From an uncultured Lachnospiraceae bacterium (GTDB lineage Bacteria; Bacillota; Clostridia; Lachnospirales; Lachnospiraceae), in assembly GCA_902801515.1 (NCBI GenBank), contig CADCII010000014.1, positions 1 to 64,000 of the forward strand: a DNA stretch of 64,000 nt, read 5' to 3'. The notes below the pieces were generated by a model. It did no database searches and was not told where the DNA came from. It was given only the letters and a program-made list of their open reading frames with translations. This document shows positions 26,228 to 34,132 of the stretch, piece by piece. How positions within the stretch are numbered: position 1 is the first letter of the stretch; each line of letters begins with the position of its first letter. The position numbers and the translations under genes were made by a program.

Positions 26228-28198
26228 ATGGGAGCAAGATGCTGCGCCGGAAAGCAGAAATATCCGCATTTATTTGAACCGATCAGAATCGGAAATATCA
26301 GACTGAAGAACCGCATCATCGCTGCGCCGACCAGCCCCAGTATGATGACCACAGAGGGACATTTTACTCCGGAGATGATCGCGTATCTTGAAGAGAAGGC
26401 AAAAGGCGGTGCCGCAGTTGTAACCTACGGTGAAGCTATCGTTCATTCCGCGACAGGCAAGTCCCACAACAAACAGCTCCAGCTGGACTCCTTCGGAGTC
26501 AGGGAAGGCCTTGCGATCGCGACCCGGAAGATCCATAACGCAGGTGCCTATGCCAACATTCAGCTGTCACACGGCGGAAAATGGGGCGGACTTGCCAGCG
26601 TTGGCGGAACCGTCGGTGCCAAGACCGAAGCCTGGGGCGTCAGCGATGAAGATCTTCCGCAGGGCCACGTGAAAGAGATGCCGAAGGAAATGATCCTTGA
26701 GATCGTGGAATCCTATGGCGCGGCTGCAAAGCTCTGCCAGGAGTGCGGATTTGACATGGTTCAGGTTCATGCAGCCCATGGATGGCTGTTCTCCCAGTTC
26801 CTCTCTCCTGTGGAGAATAAGAGGACGGATGAGTTTGGCGGAAGCCTGGAGAACCGTGCAAGGTTCCTGATGATGTCCCTGGATGCTGTCCGCAAGGCAG
26901 TAGGTCCCAGATTCCCGATTGAATGCCGCATCTCCGGTGACGACCTCACGGATGTAGGCCTGGATATGGACGGCTGCGTGGAAGTCGCGAAGCTGATCGA
27001 GGACAAGGTAGACTTGTTCCAGGTATCCTGCGGCAACCATGAAGATCCGGCGATGTTCTGCCGTACGCACCCGAATGCATTCTTCCCCAGAGGCGTCAAT
27101 GTGTATCTTGCCGCCAATATCAAGAAGAATGTCAGTAAACCCGTTGCCTGTGTCGGATCCCTCAATGATCCGAAGCAGATGGAAGAGATCATCGCAACCG
27201 GTCAGGCGGATATCGTAGAGATCGCCCGCGGTCTGGTAGCGGATCCGTATATCCCATACAAAGCCCTGCACGATCAGGCAGACGACATCACGCCATGTCT
27301 TCGCTGCTATGAGTGTTTCGCAGAAACTGTGAGACAGGAGTCAGTGAAATGTTCTGTCAATCCGACCATGGGACAGCAGCTGGATGCCAAGGCCGGGATC
27401 CCTGCAGCGAAGGAAGTCAAGAGAGTACTGATCGCCGGCGGCGGTCCTGCAGGCATGGAAGCAGCCATCACACTGGCTAAGAGAGGACATGACGTCACAC
27501 TGGTCGAGAAGAACGATGAGCTCGGCGGCAATCTGGCGCCGGCAGGAGCAGCGTTCTTCAAGGAAGATATCCGCAAACTGCGCGTTACCCTCTCAAACCG
27601 TCTTCTGAAGTCTGGCGCGAAAGTTGTGATGAATACGGAAGTGACTCCGGAGTATGTGAAGCAGTTTGATCCGGACACCCTGATCGTAGCGATCGGCTCC
27701 AATGAGCTCCGTCCGCCCATCAAGGGTATGGACCTTCCTCATGTAGTCATGGCAATCGATGCAGAACTGCATCCCGAGAAGCTTGGAAAACGCGTCGCGA
27801 TCATGGGCGGCGGCCTGGTCGGCGGAGAAGCTGCGATCGGTTTCCACCATGAAGGCCATGAGGTCTCGATCATCGAGATGAAGCCGGAAGTTGCCATGGA
27901 AGTGAATTCCTTCTACCGCGGCGGTCTGATGCCGCAGATCGAGAAGGCAGCGACCAGCTACGTTAATACAAAGGTGCTGGAGATCGTTCCGGAAGGCGTG
28001 AAAGTCGAGAAGGATGGCGAGCAGTTTGTGATCGAAGCAGATTCTGTGGTATGCGCACTCGGATTCCGCGCGCCTTACGCAGCAGTCGACGCACTGTGCG
28101 ATGAGGTGGATGAATCCTACATCATCGGTGACTGCCGCAATGTCGGTCAGATCCACCATGCGATCAACCAGGGTTATTACACAGCGCTTCTGGTATAA
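26228..28198 (+). CDS. Old-yellow-enzyme family 2,4-dienoyl-CoA/enoate reductase-like flavoenzyme
   Basis: 656 residues in the DCR/enoate-reductase layout. An FMN barrel covers 1-350. A 4Fe-4S site has Cys357, Cys360, Cys363 and Cys375. FAD- and NAD-binding domains follow (GGGPAGMEAAITLAKRGHD; MGGGLVGGEAAIG). The family reduces activated C=C bonds, including gut reductases of flavonoids, isoflavones and bile-acid intermediates. In the barrel the usual HGYL motif, with the proton-donating Tyr of DCR, reads HGWLF (Trp186), so substrate or mechanism may differ. The His in the SCGNHEDP stretch is kept. It is the last gene of the operator-B operon. Confidence 0.9.
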   Translation: MGARCCAGKQKYPHLFEPIRIGNIRLKNRIIAAPTSPSMMTTEGHFTPEMIAYLEEKAKGGAAVVTYGEAIVHSATGKSHNKQLQLDSFGVREGLAIATRKIHNAGAYANIQLSHGGKWGGLASVGGTVGAKTEAWGVSDEDLPQGHVKEMPKEMILEIVESYGAAAKLCQECGFDMVQVHAAHGWLFSQFLSPVENKRTDEFGGSLENRARFLMMSLDAVRKAVGPRFPIECRISGDDLTDVGLDMDGCVEVAKLIEDKVDLFQVSCGNHEDPAMFCRTHPNAFFPRGVNVYLAANIKKNVSKPVACVGSLNDPKQMEEIIATGQADIVEIARGLVADPYIPYKALHDQADDITPCLRCYECFAETVRQESVKCSVNPTMGQQLDAKAGIPAAKEVKRVLIAGGGPAGMEAAITLAKRGHDVTLVEKNDELGGNLAPAGAAFFKEDIRKLRVTLSNRLLKSGAKVVMNTEVTPEYVKQFDPDTLIVAIGSNELRPPIKGMDLPHVVMAIDAELHPEKLGKRVAIMGGGLVGGEAAIGFHHEGHEVSIIEMKPEVAMEVNSFYRGGLMPQIEKAATSYVNTKVLEIVPEGVKVEKDGEQFVIEADSVVCALGFRAPYAAVDALCDEVDESYIIGDCRNVGQIHHAINQGYYTALLV

Positions 28199-28220
28199 AA
28201 TATAAAACAGACAACACAAA

Positions 28221-28264
28221 AAAGGATCAGCCGTATCCGATGGGACCGGCTGATCCTTTCTTTA
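28221..28264. terminator. Bidirectional terminator between convergent genes
   Basis: AAAGGATCAGCCG (28221-28233) and CGGCTGATCCTTT (28247-28259) form a 13-bp stem. T residues follow on the plus side, and an A-run precedes it that becomes the U-tract for the minus strand. It ends both the old-yellow-enzyme gene and the gene at 28306. Confidence 0.9.
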
Positions 28265-28305
28265 TGCCTGCAGAAGATATATGCGCAGGGCTTGCTGTCA
28301 TCTGA

Positions 28306-29274
28306 TCAGGTCTCCGGATCGAGAGGTCCGGGATCCTTTGGAATCTTAAAATAAGGCCGCTCCGGATGCCAGTAGACATAGGGCGTGTCATGACCGACTT
28401 CGTCAAGTGGGATGAGGCGGCGGAACTTTCCGGTCTTCTCGTCTTCCTCGAGCATCTTCTCAAAGGCGGTATGATCCTTCCCGATATCGGATTCAAACTG
28501 GTTTGCAGGATCCACTTCGATCGCGCCGAACGGACAGATCATGTAGCAGAAGGAACACTCATGGCAGTCATCACACTTGTCTCCCCGGTTTCCGAATACC
28601 TGGGGATCCTTTGACAGATCGATGTATCCCATGGTGCAGTTGTCCATGCACAGATGACATTTCGGATAGCGGCATTTCTCCGGATGCCGTACAAAGGCTC
28701 CCTGCGGATTCGTGGGACACAGCAGCATATTGGAACAGATCATGGCCTGTCGGAACACCTTGTCATTCATCTCCGGATCCGGATAGATCAGTGAAGTATC
28801 CCCGGCTGCGATCTTCGAGCTGTTGACAGCCATCTCATACCCGAATTCCTCCGCTTCCCTGAAGTCTGTCTCATCAGGATGCCCAAAGGTGTAATAGGGC
28901 TTAGGCATACCCGGCATAGTGACATCCCCGTACCAGTCTTTGTAACCGATGGGCAGCAGACCGTGCTCCTTCAGGTTGGGGATCACGATGGGCCAGTACA
29001 GATGCGGCAGAGTCCCGTGGGTGTTGAATCCGAAACACTGTTTTCCGCCCTGATCCGGCATCTTGTCGATAAAATGGTGCATGTTGGGCGTGTCTGCTTT
29101 CCAGACGGGAGAGCCCAGACCGATCAGGTCATAGTCTTTCATCATCTCGTAGGAAGCATCTTTCAGCTTTACGACAGTGACATCAGCGCCGGCTCTGCGC
29201 AGGCCTTTCTCAATGTGGCGGGCGATCAGCATCGTATTGCCGGACTGAGAATAATAGATGATCAGTACTTTCAT
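28306..29274 (-). CDS. EFR1-type flavodoxin / 2x[4Fe-4S] ferredoxin fusion protein
   Basis: 322 residues. The N-terminal flavodoxin domain starts KVLIIYYSQSGNTMLIARHI with the phosphate-binding SQSGNT. Two ferredoxin clusters follow: Cys201, Cys206, Cys209, Cys213, and Cys237, Cys240, Cys243, Cys247 (CHECSFCYMICP). An in-frame TTG or similar start at 29307 would extend it, but GGAAAGGAG precedes ATG 29274. It is a one-protein electron wire, plausibly feeding the flavoenzymes of the regulon. It is divergent from the class II aldolase operon, and operator C lies between them. Confidence 0.9.
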   Translation of the reverse strand: MKVLIIYYSQSGNTMLIARHIEKGLRRAGADVTVVKLKDASYEMMKDYDLIGLGSPVWKADTPNMHHFIDKMPDQGGKQCFGFNTHGTLPHLYWPIVIPNLKEHGLLPIGYKDWYGDVTMPGMPKPYYTFGHPDETDFREAEEFGYEMAVNSSKIAAGDTSLIYPDPEMNDKVFRQAMICSNMLLCPTNPQGAFVRHPEKCRYPKCHLCMDNCTMGYIDLSKDPQVFGNRGDKCDDCHECSFCYMICPFGAIEVDPANQFESDIGKDHTAFEKMLEEDEKTGKFRRLIPLDEVGHDTPYVYWHPERPYFKIPKDPGPLDPET

Positions 29275-29371
29275 GATGAAACTCCTTTCCGGAAAAGTGA
29301 ATTGCATTTCATAAGCCTATTATTGCATGGATTCTCGTTGGATGCACTATCCTGTTTTTGATATCGACTAT

Positions 29372-29429
29372 ATTGCCGTTTTAAAACGGCAATTATCAGA
29401 TTGTTGAATAGAGCAGTGCTGTATATACT
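29372..29429 (+). promoter_or_regulatory. Operator-promoter C, upstream of the aldolase-ACP-thiolase operon
   Basis: The longest operator: a perfect 22-bp palindrome (29372-29393) whose core is CCGTTTTAAAACGG (29376-29389). Then 11 bp, -35 TTGTTG (29401-29406), 17 bp, -10 TATACT (29424-29429). It lies between divergent genes, so the symmetric site could also act on the gene at 28306, although no matching -35/-10 pair is seen on the minus strand. Confidence 0.75.
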
Positions 29430-29497
29430 GGACACAGAGACAGGGGGAATCCCTGAAGAACAATCACAATTCATTTTCAAATAAGGAGAGAATACGT

Positions 29498-30157
29498 ATG
29501 AGATACGAAGAGACCAGAAAGATCGTCCTGGAAGCAATCATGGAAGCAGTCGAGCAGAAACTGATCAACGGAACCTCGGGCAATATCGCCATGCGTACTC
29601 CGGAAGATCCGAATATGGTCTGCATCACCCCCAGCGGCATTCCCTACACAGGAATGAAGCCGGAAGATATCGCAGTCGTTGAGATGCTTGAGGACGGCAC
29701 CAACAAGTGGATCGAAGGCAACTACAAGCCGTCATCTGAAGTTCCGATGCACTGTGCAGTCATGCGTGCAAGGAAGGACGTCAATGCTACTGTCCATACC
29801 CACAGCATGTATGCAACGATCTGCGCGATGGGCGACGATCCGAAACTGGTTCCGATCACTCCTCCGCAGTGCGAATTCACTCCGGTTGGCATCGTCAGCT
29901 TTACCATGCCGGGCTCCAATGATGTAGCCGACAAGGTAAGAGATACCCTGGGCGAGACCGGACGTGTCTGCCTGATCAAGAACCATGGCATGTTCTCCTG
30001 CGGAAAGAACATGAAGGCAGCTATGCATGCAACGGTCTATACCGAAGAGATGGCACAGACCACCGTTATCGCCAAGACGCTCGGCACCTATGAGCCGATG
30101 CCGGAAGAGGCAGTGAAGGCAATGCAGGCTCTGATCGCAGCCGATCAGGCAGTCTGA
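29498..30157 (+). CDS. Class II aldolase / L-fuculose-phosphate aldolase-L-ribulose-phosphate epimerase family protein
   Basis: 219 residues, typical for the zinc aldolase/epimerase family. The zinc and catalytic residues are Glu81 (SSEVPMH), His100 and His102 (VHTHSMY), and His163 (KNHGMFSCG); the phosphate-binding GTSGNI and TPSG motifs are present. It should cleave a ketose or deoxyketose phosphate to dihydroxyacetone phosphate and an aldehyde, or epimerise a pentulose phosphate. With the FGGY kinase at 32538 and the Fe-ADH at 23936, all under the same operator, it makes a sugar-acid or deoxysugar route plausible. It is the first gene of an operon continuing with an acyl carrier protein. 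Confidence 0.92.
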   Translation: MRYEETRKIVLEAIMEAVEQKLINGTSGNIAMRTPEDPNMVCITPSGIPYTGMKPEDIAVVEMLEDGTNKWIEGNYKPSSEVPMHCAVMRARKDVNATVHTHSMYATICAMGDDPKLVPITPPQCEFTPVGIVSFTMPGSNDVADKVRDTLGETGRVCLIKNHGMFSCGKNMKAAMHATVYTEEMAQTTVIAKTLGTYEPMPEEAVKAMQALIAADQAV

Positions 30158-30236
30158 TATACAGCAGTATTTGAATCGAATATAAGGAACACAGATAATC
30201 GTATCAGTAAACAGGAAAGAGTGAAGGAGAAAGATC

Positions 30237-30479
30237 ATGGAAGAAAGAAATGAAGTTCTGGCTAATATCATCAAGTTCGCGGCAATGGCTTATAAGAAAC
30301 CGGAAGAAGAGATCAATGAGAATACCAATGTTTCCGAGGAACTGGGAGTGCAGTCCATGCAGCGTGTCGCTCTGAGCGCTTCCATCGAAAATGAGTATGA
30401 TGTCATGATCCCGGTTGCCCGTATCGGTCAGTTCGAGACCATCGGCGACATCGTAGACTATGTCATGGATGAGATGTAA
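30237..30479 (+). CDS. Acyl carrier protein
   Basis: 80 residues with the four-helix ACP pattern. Ser40 in EELGVQSMQRVAL is the phosphopantetheine site; the usual DSL reads QSM. It is acidic and has a start supported by GAAGGAGAAAG. It is not in a fatty-acid operon: its neighbours are a class II aldolase and a thiolase-like/DUF35 pair. A dedicated carrier of an acyl or aryl-acyl group is therefore likely. Confidence 0.88.
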   Translation: MEERNEVLANIIKFAAMAYKKPEEEINENTNVSEELGVQSMQRVALSASIENEYDVMIPVARIGQFETIGDIVDYVMDEM

Positions 30480-30514
30480 TACAGACGCATTCAGCTTGTG
30501 AAAAGGAGAGAATC

Positions 30515-31804
30515 ATGCTGACGAATGTTAAACTCGGCAAGAATATGAGAAGTGTCTCCATCGTCGGTATCGGCGCGACCCCGTTCTTCAACGGTGTTGA
30601 GAATCCGACATACAAGGGACTGACCAATGGTGAACTGTTTGGATATGCGGCTCTTGATGCCATGGCGGACGCCGGCATAGAGCCCAGAGATGTACAGTAC
30701 TTCTTCCACGGATCTGCCAATCCGCACGTACTGAACAACTGCATTACACCGAACCTGCAGGTTGCAGACTGGTTCGGAATGAGGGGAAAAGGTTCCCTGT
30801 CCCATTCGGAAGGATGCTGCACCGGTTATATCGCGCTTGAAGAAGCAGTGTTTGCAGTAGCCAGCGGCGCCTATGACATCGTATTGAGCGGCGCCTGCGA
30901 CCAGGGTACCGGCATGCCGGACGGAAACACCCCGGATCATATGCGTGTTCCGCTTACCTCAGAGGTTCTGTTCCCGGATCTTGATTCTATCTTCGACCGT
31001 GCATACGGAAGATACCTGGGCGGCGGCCCCGGCATGAATCATGATGACTGGATCAACTATTACGCACATGAGAACGGACTGACCGCAGATCAGATTGATG
31101 ACGTACTGAACCATCAGTCTTATCATTTCCGCAGAAATGCGACCCTGTGCGAGCGTGCGATCCGCAGAACACCGTTCGATGAACTGGCAAAAGAGGCCGG
31201 TTATGATGATGTCTGGGAATACATGAAGTCCCCGTATAACCCGAAGATGTCCCAGTATCTGCGCTCTTCCAGCGACTCCTGCGTTGCGGACGGAGCTGCA
31301 GCCTGCATCGTAGTGCCGACAGAGATCGCAAAACAGTTCAACGCCAAGCCGATCGAAGTCCTTGGATGCGGCGCATCTGTCCTGGATGCAATCGTTCCGC
31401 ACCTGGAGAAGAAGGCAACTGCCGAGGCAGCACGCCAGGTCTATGAGCTGACCGGACTTACAGGCGATGATATCGATCTGCTCTTTGTCAATGACTTTAT
31501 CGGCTCTTCTGCATTCCTTGCAGCTGAGGAAGTCGGTTACCTGCCCAAGGGTGAAGGATGGAAATATGTACTGGACGGCAGACTGGCTTATGACGGCGAC
31601 AAGCCTATGAATACCAATGGCGGCCGTACCTCTTACGGACATGCCTTCGGTGCTTCCGGTATGGCGGATGTCTTTGAAGCTGTTACACAGATGCGCGGAG
31701 AGGCCGGAGACCGTCAGGTCAAGAAACTGCCGAAGCATACCTTCCTGCGTGGATTCGGCGGAGCACAGAATGTGCGCGCTATCATTCTGGAAGCAAATTA
31801 TTAA
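30515..31804 (+). CDS. Thiolase-like (SCP-x/KAS-type) protein acting with a DUF35 partner
   Basis: 429 residues of the thiolase superfamily. The nucleophile is Cys101 (HSEGCCTGYIALE) and His376 lies in SYGHAFGASG. The second thiolase Cys near the C-terminus is missing (FGGAQN). This pattern, next to a DUF35 OB-fold gene, matches condensing or retro-aldol thiolase-like enzymes such as Ltp2 of sterol side-chain cleavage or PhlC of the phloroglucinol acyltransferase. It may make or break a carbon-carbon bond on an acyl thioester carried by CoA or by the ACP at 30237. The reaction is not known. The start follows AAAAGGAGAG. Confidence 0.88.
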   Translation: MLTNVKLGKNMRSVSIVGIGATPFFNGVENPTYKGLTNGELFGYAALDAMADAGIEPRDVQYFFHGSANPHVLNNCITPNLQVADWFGMRGKGSLSHSEGCCTGYIALEEAVFAVASGAYDIVLSGACDQGTGMPDGNTPDHMRVPLTSEVLFPDLDSIFDRAYGRYLGGGPGMNHDDWINYYAHENGLTADQIDDVLNHQSYHFRRNATLCERAIRRTPFDELAKEAGYDDVWEYMKSPYNPKMSQYLRSSSDSCVADGAAACIVVPTEIAKQFNAKPIEVLGCGASVLDAIVPHLEKKATAEAARQVYELTGLTGDDIDLLFVNDFIGSSAFLAAEEVGYLPKGEGWKYVLDGRLAYDGDKPMNTNGGRTSYGHAFGASGMADVFEAVTQMRGEAGDRQVKKLPKHTFLRGFGGAQNVRAIILEANY

Positions 31805-31816
31805 GGAGGGGCGGAC

Positions 31817-32266
31817 ATGAGTGCAGAGAAGATCAAGATAAAGACAGAAGATTTCTGGAACAGGGAGCATGTAGTCGAGAAGTTCTGGAACGGACTGAAG
31901 GAAGGCGTGATCTATGCCAGAAAGTGCAAAGAGTGCGGAGCGATCGAGTTCCCGCCGCATCATGCATGCAATACCTGCGGATATCATGAGACAGAGTGGA
32001 CCACCCTCAAGGGAACCGGCATGCTGAAGAGTTTCGTTTTCACCGGCGTGCTGAATGCCCGCCTGGAACTGGAAGACCGCGGACTGAAATATGTATGCGG
32101 CGAAGTCCAGTTTGATGAAGGCCCTGCTATTAACGCAGTTATCCTGGGAATCAACCGCAAGAAAGCGAGAACGCTCCAGCCGAAGCTGCCGGTCCGTGTA
32201 AAACCGGTCTTCTACGATATGGGAAGATATACAACACTGTTCTTCGAAGTGGATGAGGAAGAGTAA
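31817..32266 (+). CDS. Zn-ribbon OB-fold protein (DUF35)
   Basis: 149 residues. The zinc ribbon is Cys37, Cys40, Cys51 and Cys54 (CKECG, 9 residues, NACNTCG-like). A C-terminal OB fold follows (GTGMLKSFVFTGV; GPAINAVILGI). These proteins form obligate complexes with thiolase-like partners and place the acyl chain. The ATG is 12 bp after the thiolase-like stop, with an AAGGAGGGG site. It is the last gene of the operator-C operon. Confidence 0.9.
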   Translation: MSAEKIKIKTEDFWNREHVVEKFWNGLKEGVIYARKCKECGAIEFPPHHACNTCGYHETEWTTLKGTGMLKSFVFTGVLNARLELEDRGLKYVCGEVQFDEGPAINAVILGINRKKARTLQPKLPVRVKPVFYDMGRYTTLFFEVDEEE

Positions 32267-32303
32267 GCAGAAAGATCTGCGATACAGATAAACAAGAACT
32301 TAA

Positions 32304-32377
32304 GCAAGAGCCTAAACAAGTGCCTGTCACTTGTGCAATATTGCACAAGTGACAGGCACTTGTGCATGCGCTCTTGT
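32304..32377. repeat. Interspersed palindromic repeat, copy 2
   Basis: Bases 32316-32363 form a perfect 48-bp palindrome centred at 32339.5. The outer arm ACAAGTGCCTGTCAC equals that of copy 1 at 8596, while the inner arm (TTGTGCAAT) differs. Outer arms GCAAGAGC (32304-32311) and GCTCTTGT (32370-32377) extend it imperfectly. It sits between the DUF35 gene and operator D. Confidence 0.85.
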
Positions 32378-32395
32378 TCATCGCAGAATCTATTT

Positions 32396-32449
32396 CCTTT
32401 TCAATTAGGAAAAAGCGGATTTGAGGCAGTATGCGGCAGACAGTTATAG
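32396..32449 (+). promoter_or_regulatory. Operator-promoter D, upstream of the FGGY kinase
   Basis: A degenerate operator CCTTTTCAATTAGG (32396-32409), 11 bp (AAAAAGCGGAT), -35 TTGAGG (32421-32426), 17 bp, then TTATAG (32444-32449; TATAGT one base on is an 18-bp alternative). The leader to the ATG is 88 bp. Confidence 0.65.
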
Positions 32450-32537
32450 TATAGACAGAAGATATGAGAATGCTCATTTACGCAGCAGGGCTGCGGATTA
32501 TTCAGGAATAGAGATAACAGATACAGGAGGCGTGAAG

Positions 32538-34097
32538 ATGGAAGCAGGATATTCGTATGTGATCGGAATGGATATGGGCACGACAAACATCAAGGCGATC
32601 GCTCTTCGCTCTGACGGTGCCGTGGTGGCGGAAGCAAGTCTTCCCAGCACACATTACAATCCCGGACTGAACATGCAGGAGCAGGATGCAGAAGAGTGGT
32701 GGGAGCATGTCTGCACGATCCTTAAGTCAGTTACAGGAAAACTGGGGGCGGAAGAGGCACAGAAGATCGGAGGCATCTGTATCAGTTCCCACACCGTTTC
32801 CATGCTGCCGGTTGCAGAGGACGGCACGCCGCTTTACAGAGCTCTGACGGTACAGGACGGCAGGTCCTATGCGGAGATGGAAGAGATCGTACAGAAGGTT
32901 GGTCCGGACCGGTTTGTCCAGATCGTCGGGGGTCAGCCTGCGGTTGCGTTCCTTCCCTGGAAGATCCTGTGGTACAAGCGCCATGAACCGGAACTGTATG
33001 CAAAGACCCGCTGGTATCTGCAGGCCAGCTCCTTTATAAACTACCGCCTGACAGGCGTTATGGTTTCTGACCTCGACCAGGCACTGAGAACGCAGTGCAT
33101 GGACAGAGACACTCTGGAGTGGTCTCCTGAGATCGGGGAAGCTATGGGAGTCGATCTGAATAAGGTCCTTCCCGAGGTAAAACTTTCCCAGGAGGTAATC
33201 GGACAGGTAACGTCTGATGCTGCGAAGGCAACAGGGCTTCCGGAAGGTGCGCCGGTTCTGGGAGGCTGTTCCGATGCGCTGGCTGCCATGGCAGCGATCG
33301 GTCTGAAACGTCTTGGAGAGTGCGGAGAGTCTTCCGGTACAACATCGCTGGTATTTGCGGGAAGCGATATCAAGAGCCCCTCAGACGTGCCGGTGGTCAC
33401 ACGTCCATGCCCGATCGAGACGATCCCGTGGATCTTTGACGCGCCGATCCAGGCATCAGGATCTGCCCTGAAATGGTTTATTGATTCACTTGCCGGACCT
33501 GAAAAGGAAGAGACTGAGAGAAGAGGCATCAACATCTATACCTATTTAAATGAACTGGCTCTGGAAGCGCCTGCGGGCTGCGGCGGTCTTCTGTTCTTCC
33601 CGTATCTGCAGGGAGAGCGCGCGCCGCTGTGGAACAACTATGCCAGCGGCATGTTTATCGGCATGCGCCTGGAGATGACCCGTGCGGAACTGACCCGTTC
33701 CATATTTGAGGGAACTGCCTACGCTCTGCGGCACGTGATCGAGACTCTGAGAGAAGAAGGAGCCCAGATCGACTGCCTGCGTGTCTGCGGGGGCGGTGCC
33801 AGGAGCCGTACCTGGAACATGATCAAAGCATCCATTCTGAATCTGCCGGTCCATGTGCTGAACCAGACTTCAGGCGATGTCCCGGTTGGCGATGCGCTGA
33901 TGGCAGCCAATGTTTCCGGTATGTTTGGCAGCCTTGAGGAAGGCGTGGAAAAATCGATCAAAGTCGATGAGATCATCCAGCCGGATCCGGAATGGGTGAA
34001 GATCTACGATGAGCTGTATCCTTATTTTGTAAAGATGTATAAGAGCCTGGATGCAGATCTGAAGGACATTGATAAAACTCTGGAAGGACTCAGATAA
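32538..34097 (+). CDS. FGGY-family carbohydrate kinase (xylulokinase-like)
   Basis: 519 residues from the ATG with AGGAGG at 32525-32530; upstream in-frame codons overlap the promoter and are not used. The N-terminal ATPase part is GMDMGTTNIKAIAL. The sugar-binding and catalytic Asp region is GGCSDALAAMAAIGL, and the C-terminal FGGY part contains FFPYLQGERAPLWN and CGGGARS. It phosphorylates a sugar or polyol with ATP in the cytoplasm; xylulose-like substrates are the commonest for this subgroup. With the class II aldolase (29498) under the same operator type it completes a kinase-aldolase module. It is followed 35 bp later by an FAD reductase gene. Confidence 0.92.
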   Translation: MEAGYSYVIGMDMGTTNIKAIALRSDGAVVAEASLPSTHYNPGLNMQEQDAEEWWEHVCTILKSVTGKLGAEEAQKIGGICISSHTVSMLPVAEDGTPLYRALTVQDGRSYAEMEEIVQKVGPDRFVQIVGGQPAVAFLPWKILWYKRHEPELYAKTRWYLQASSFINYRLTGVMVSDLDQALRTQCMDRDTLEWSPEIGEAMGVDLNKVLPEVKLSQEVIGQVTSDAAKATGLPEGAPVLGGCSDALAAMAAIGLKRLGECGESSGTTSLVFAGSDIKSPSDVPVVTRPCPIETIPWIFDAPIQASGSALKWFIDSLAGPEKEETERRGINIYTYLNELALEAPAGCGGLLFFPYLQGERAPLWNNYASGMFIGMRLEMTRAELTRSIFEGTAYALRHVIETLREEGAQIDCLRVCGGGARSRTWNMIKASILNLPVHVLNQTSGDVPVGDALMAANVSGMFGSLEEGVEKSIKVDEIIQPDPEWVKIYDELYPYFVKMYKSLDADLKDIDKTLEGLR

Positions 34098-34132
34098 CGT
34101 ACTTGAGCAGGACGTCATGACAGGAGGAAAAG

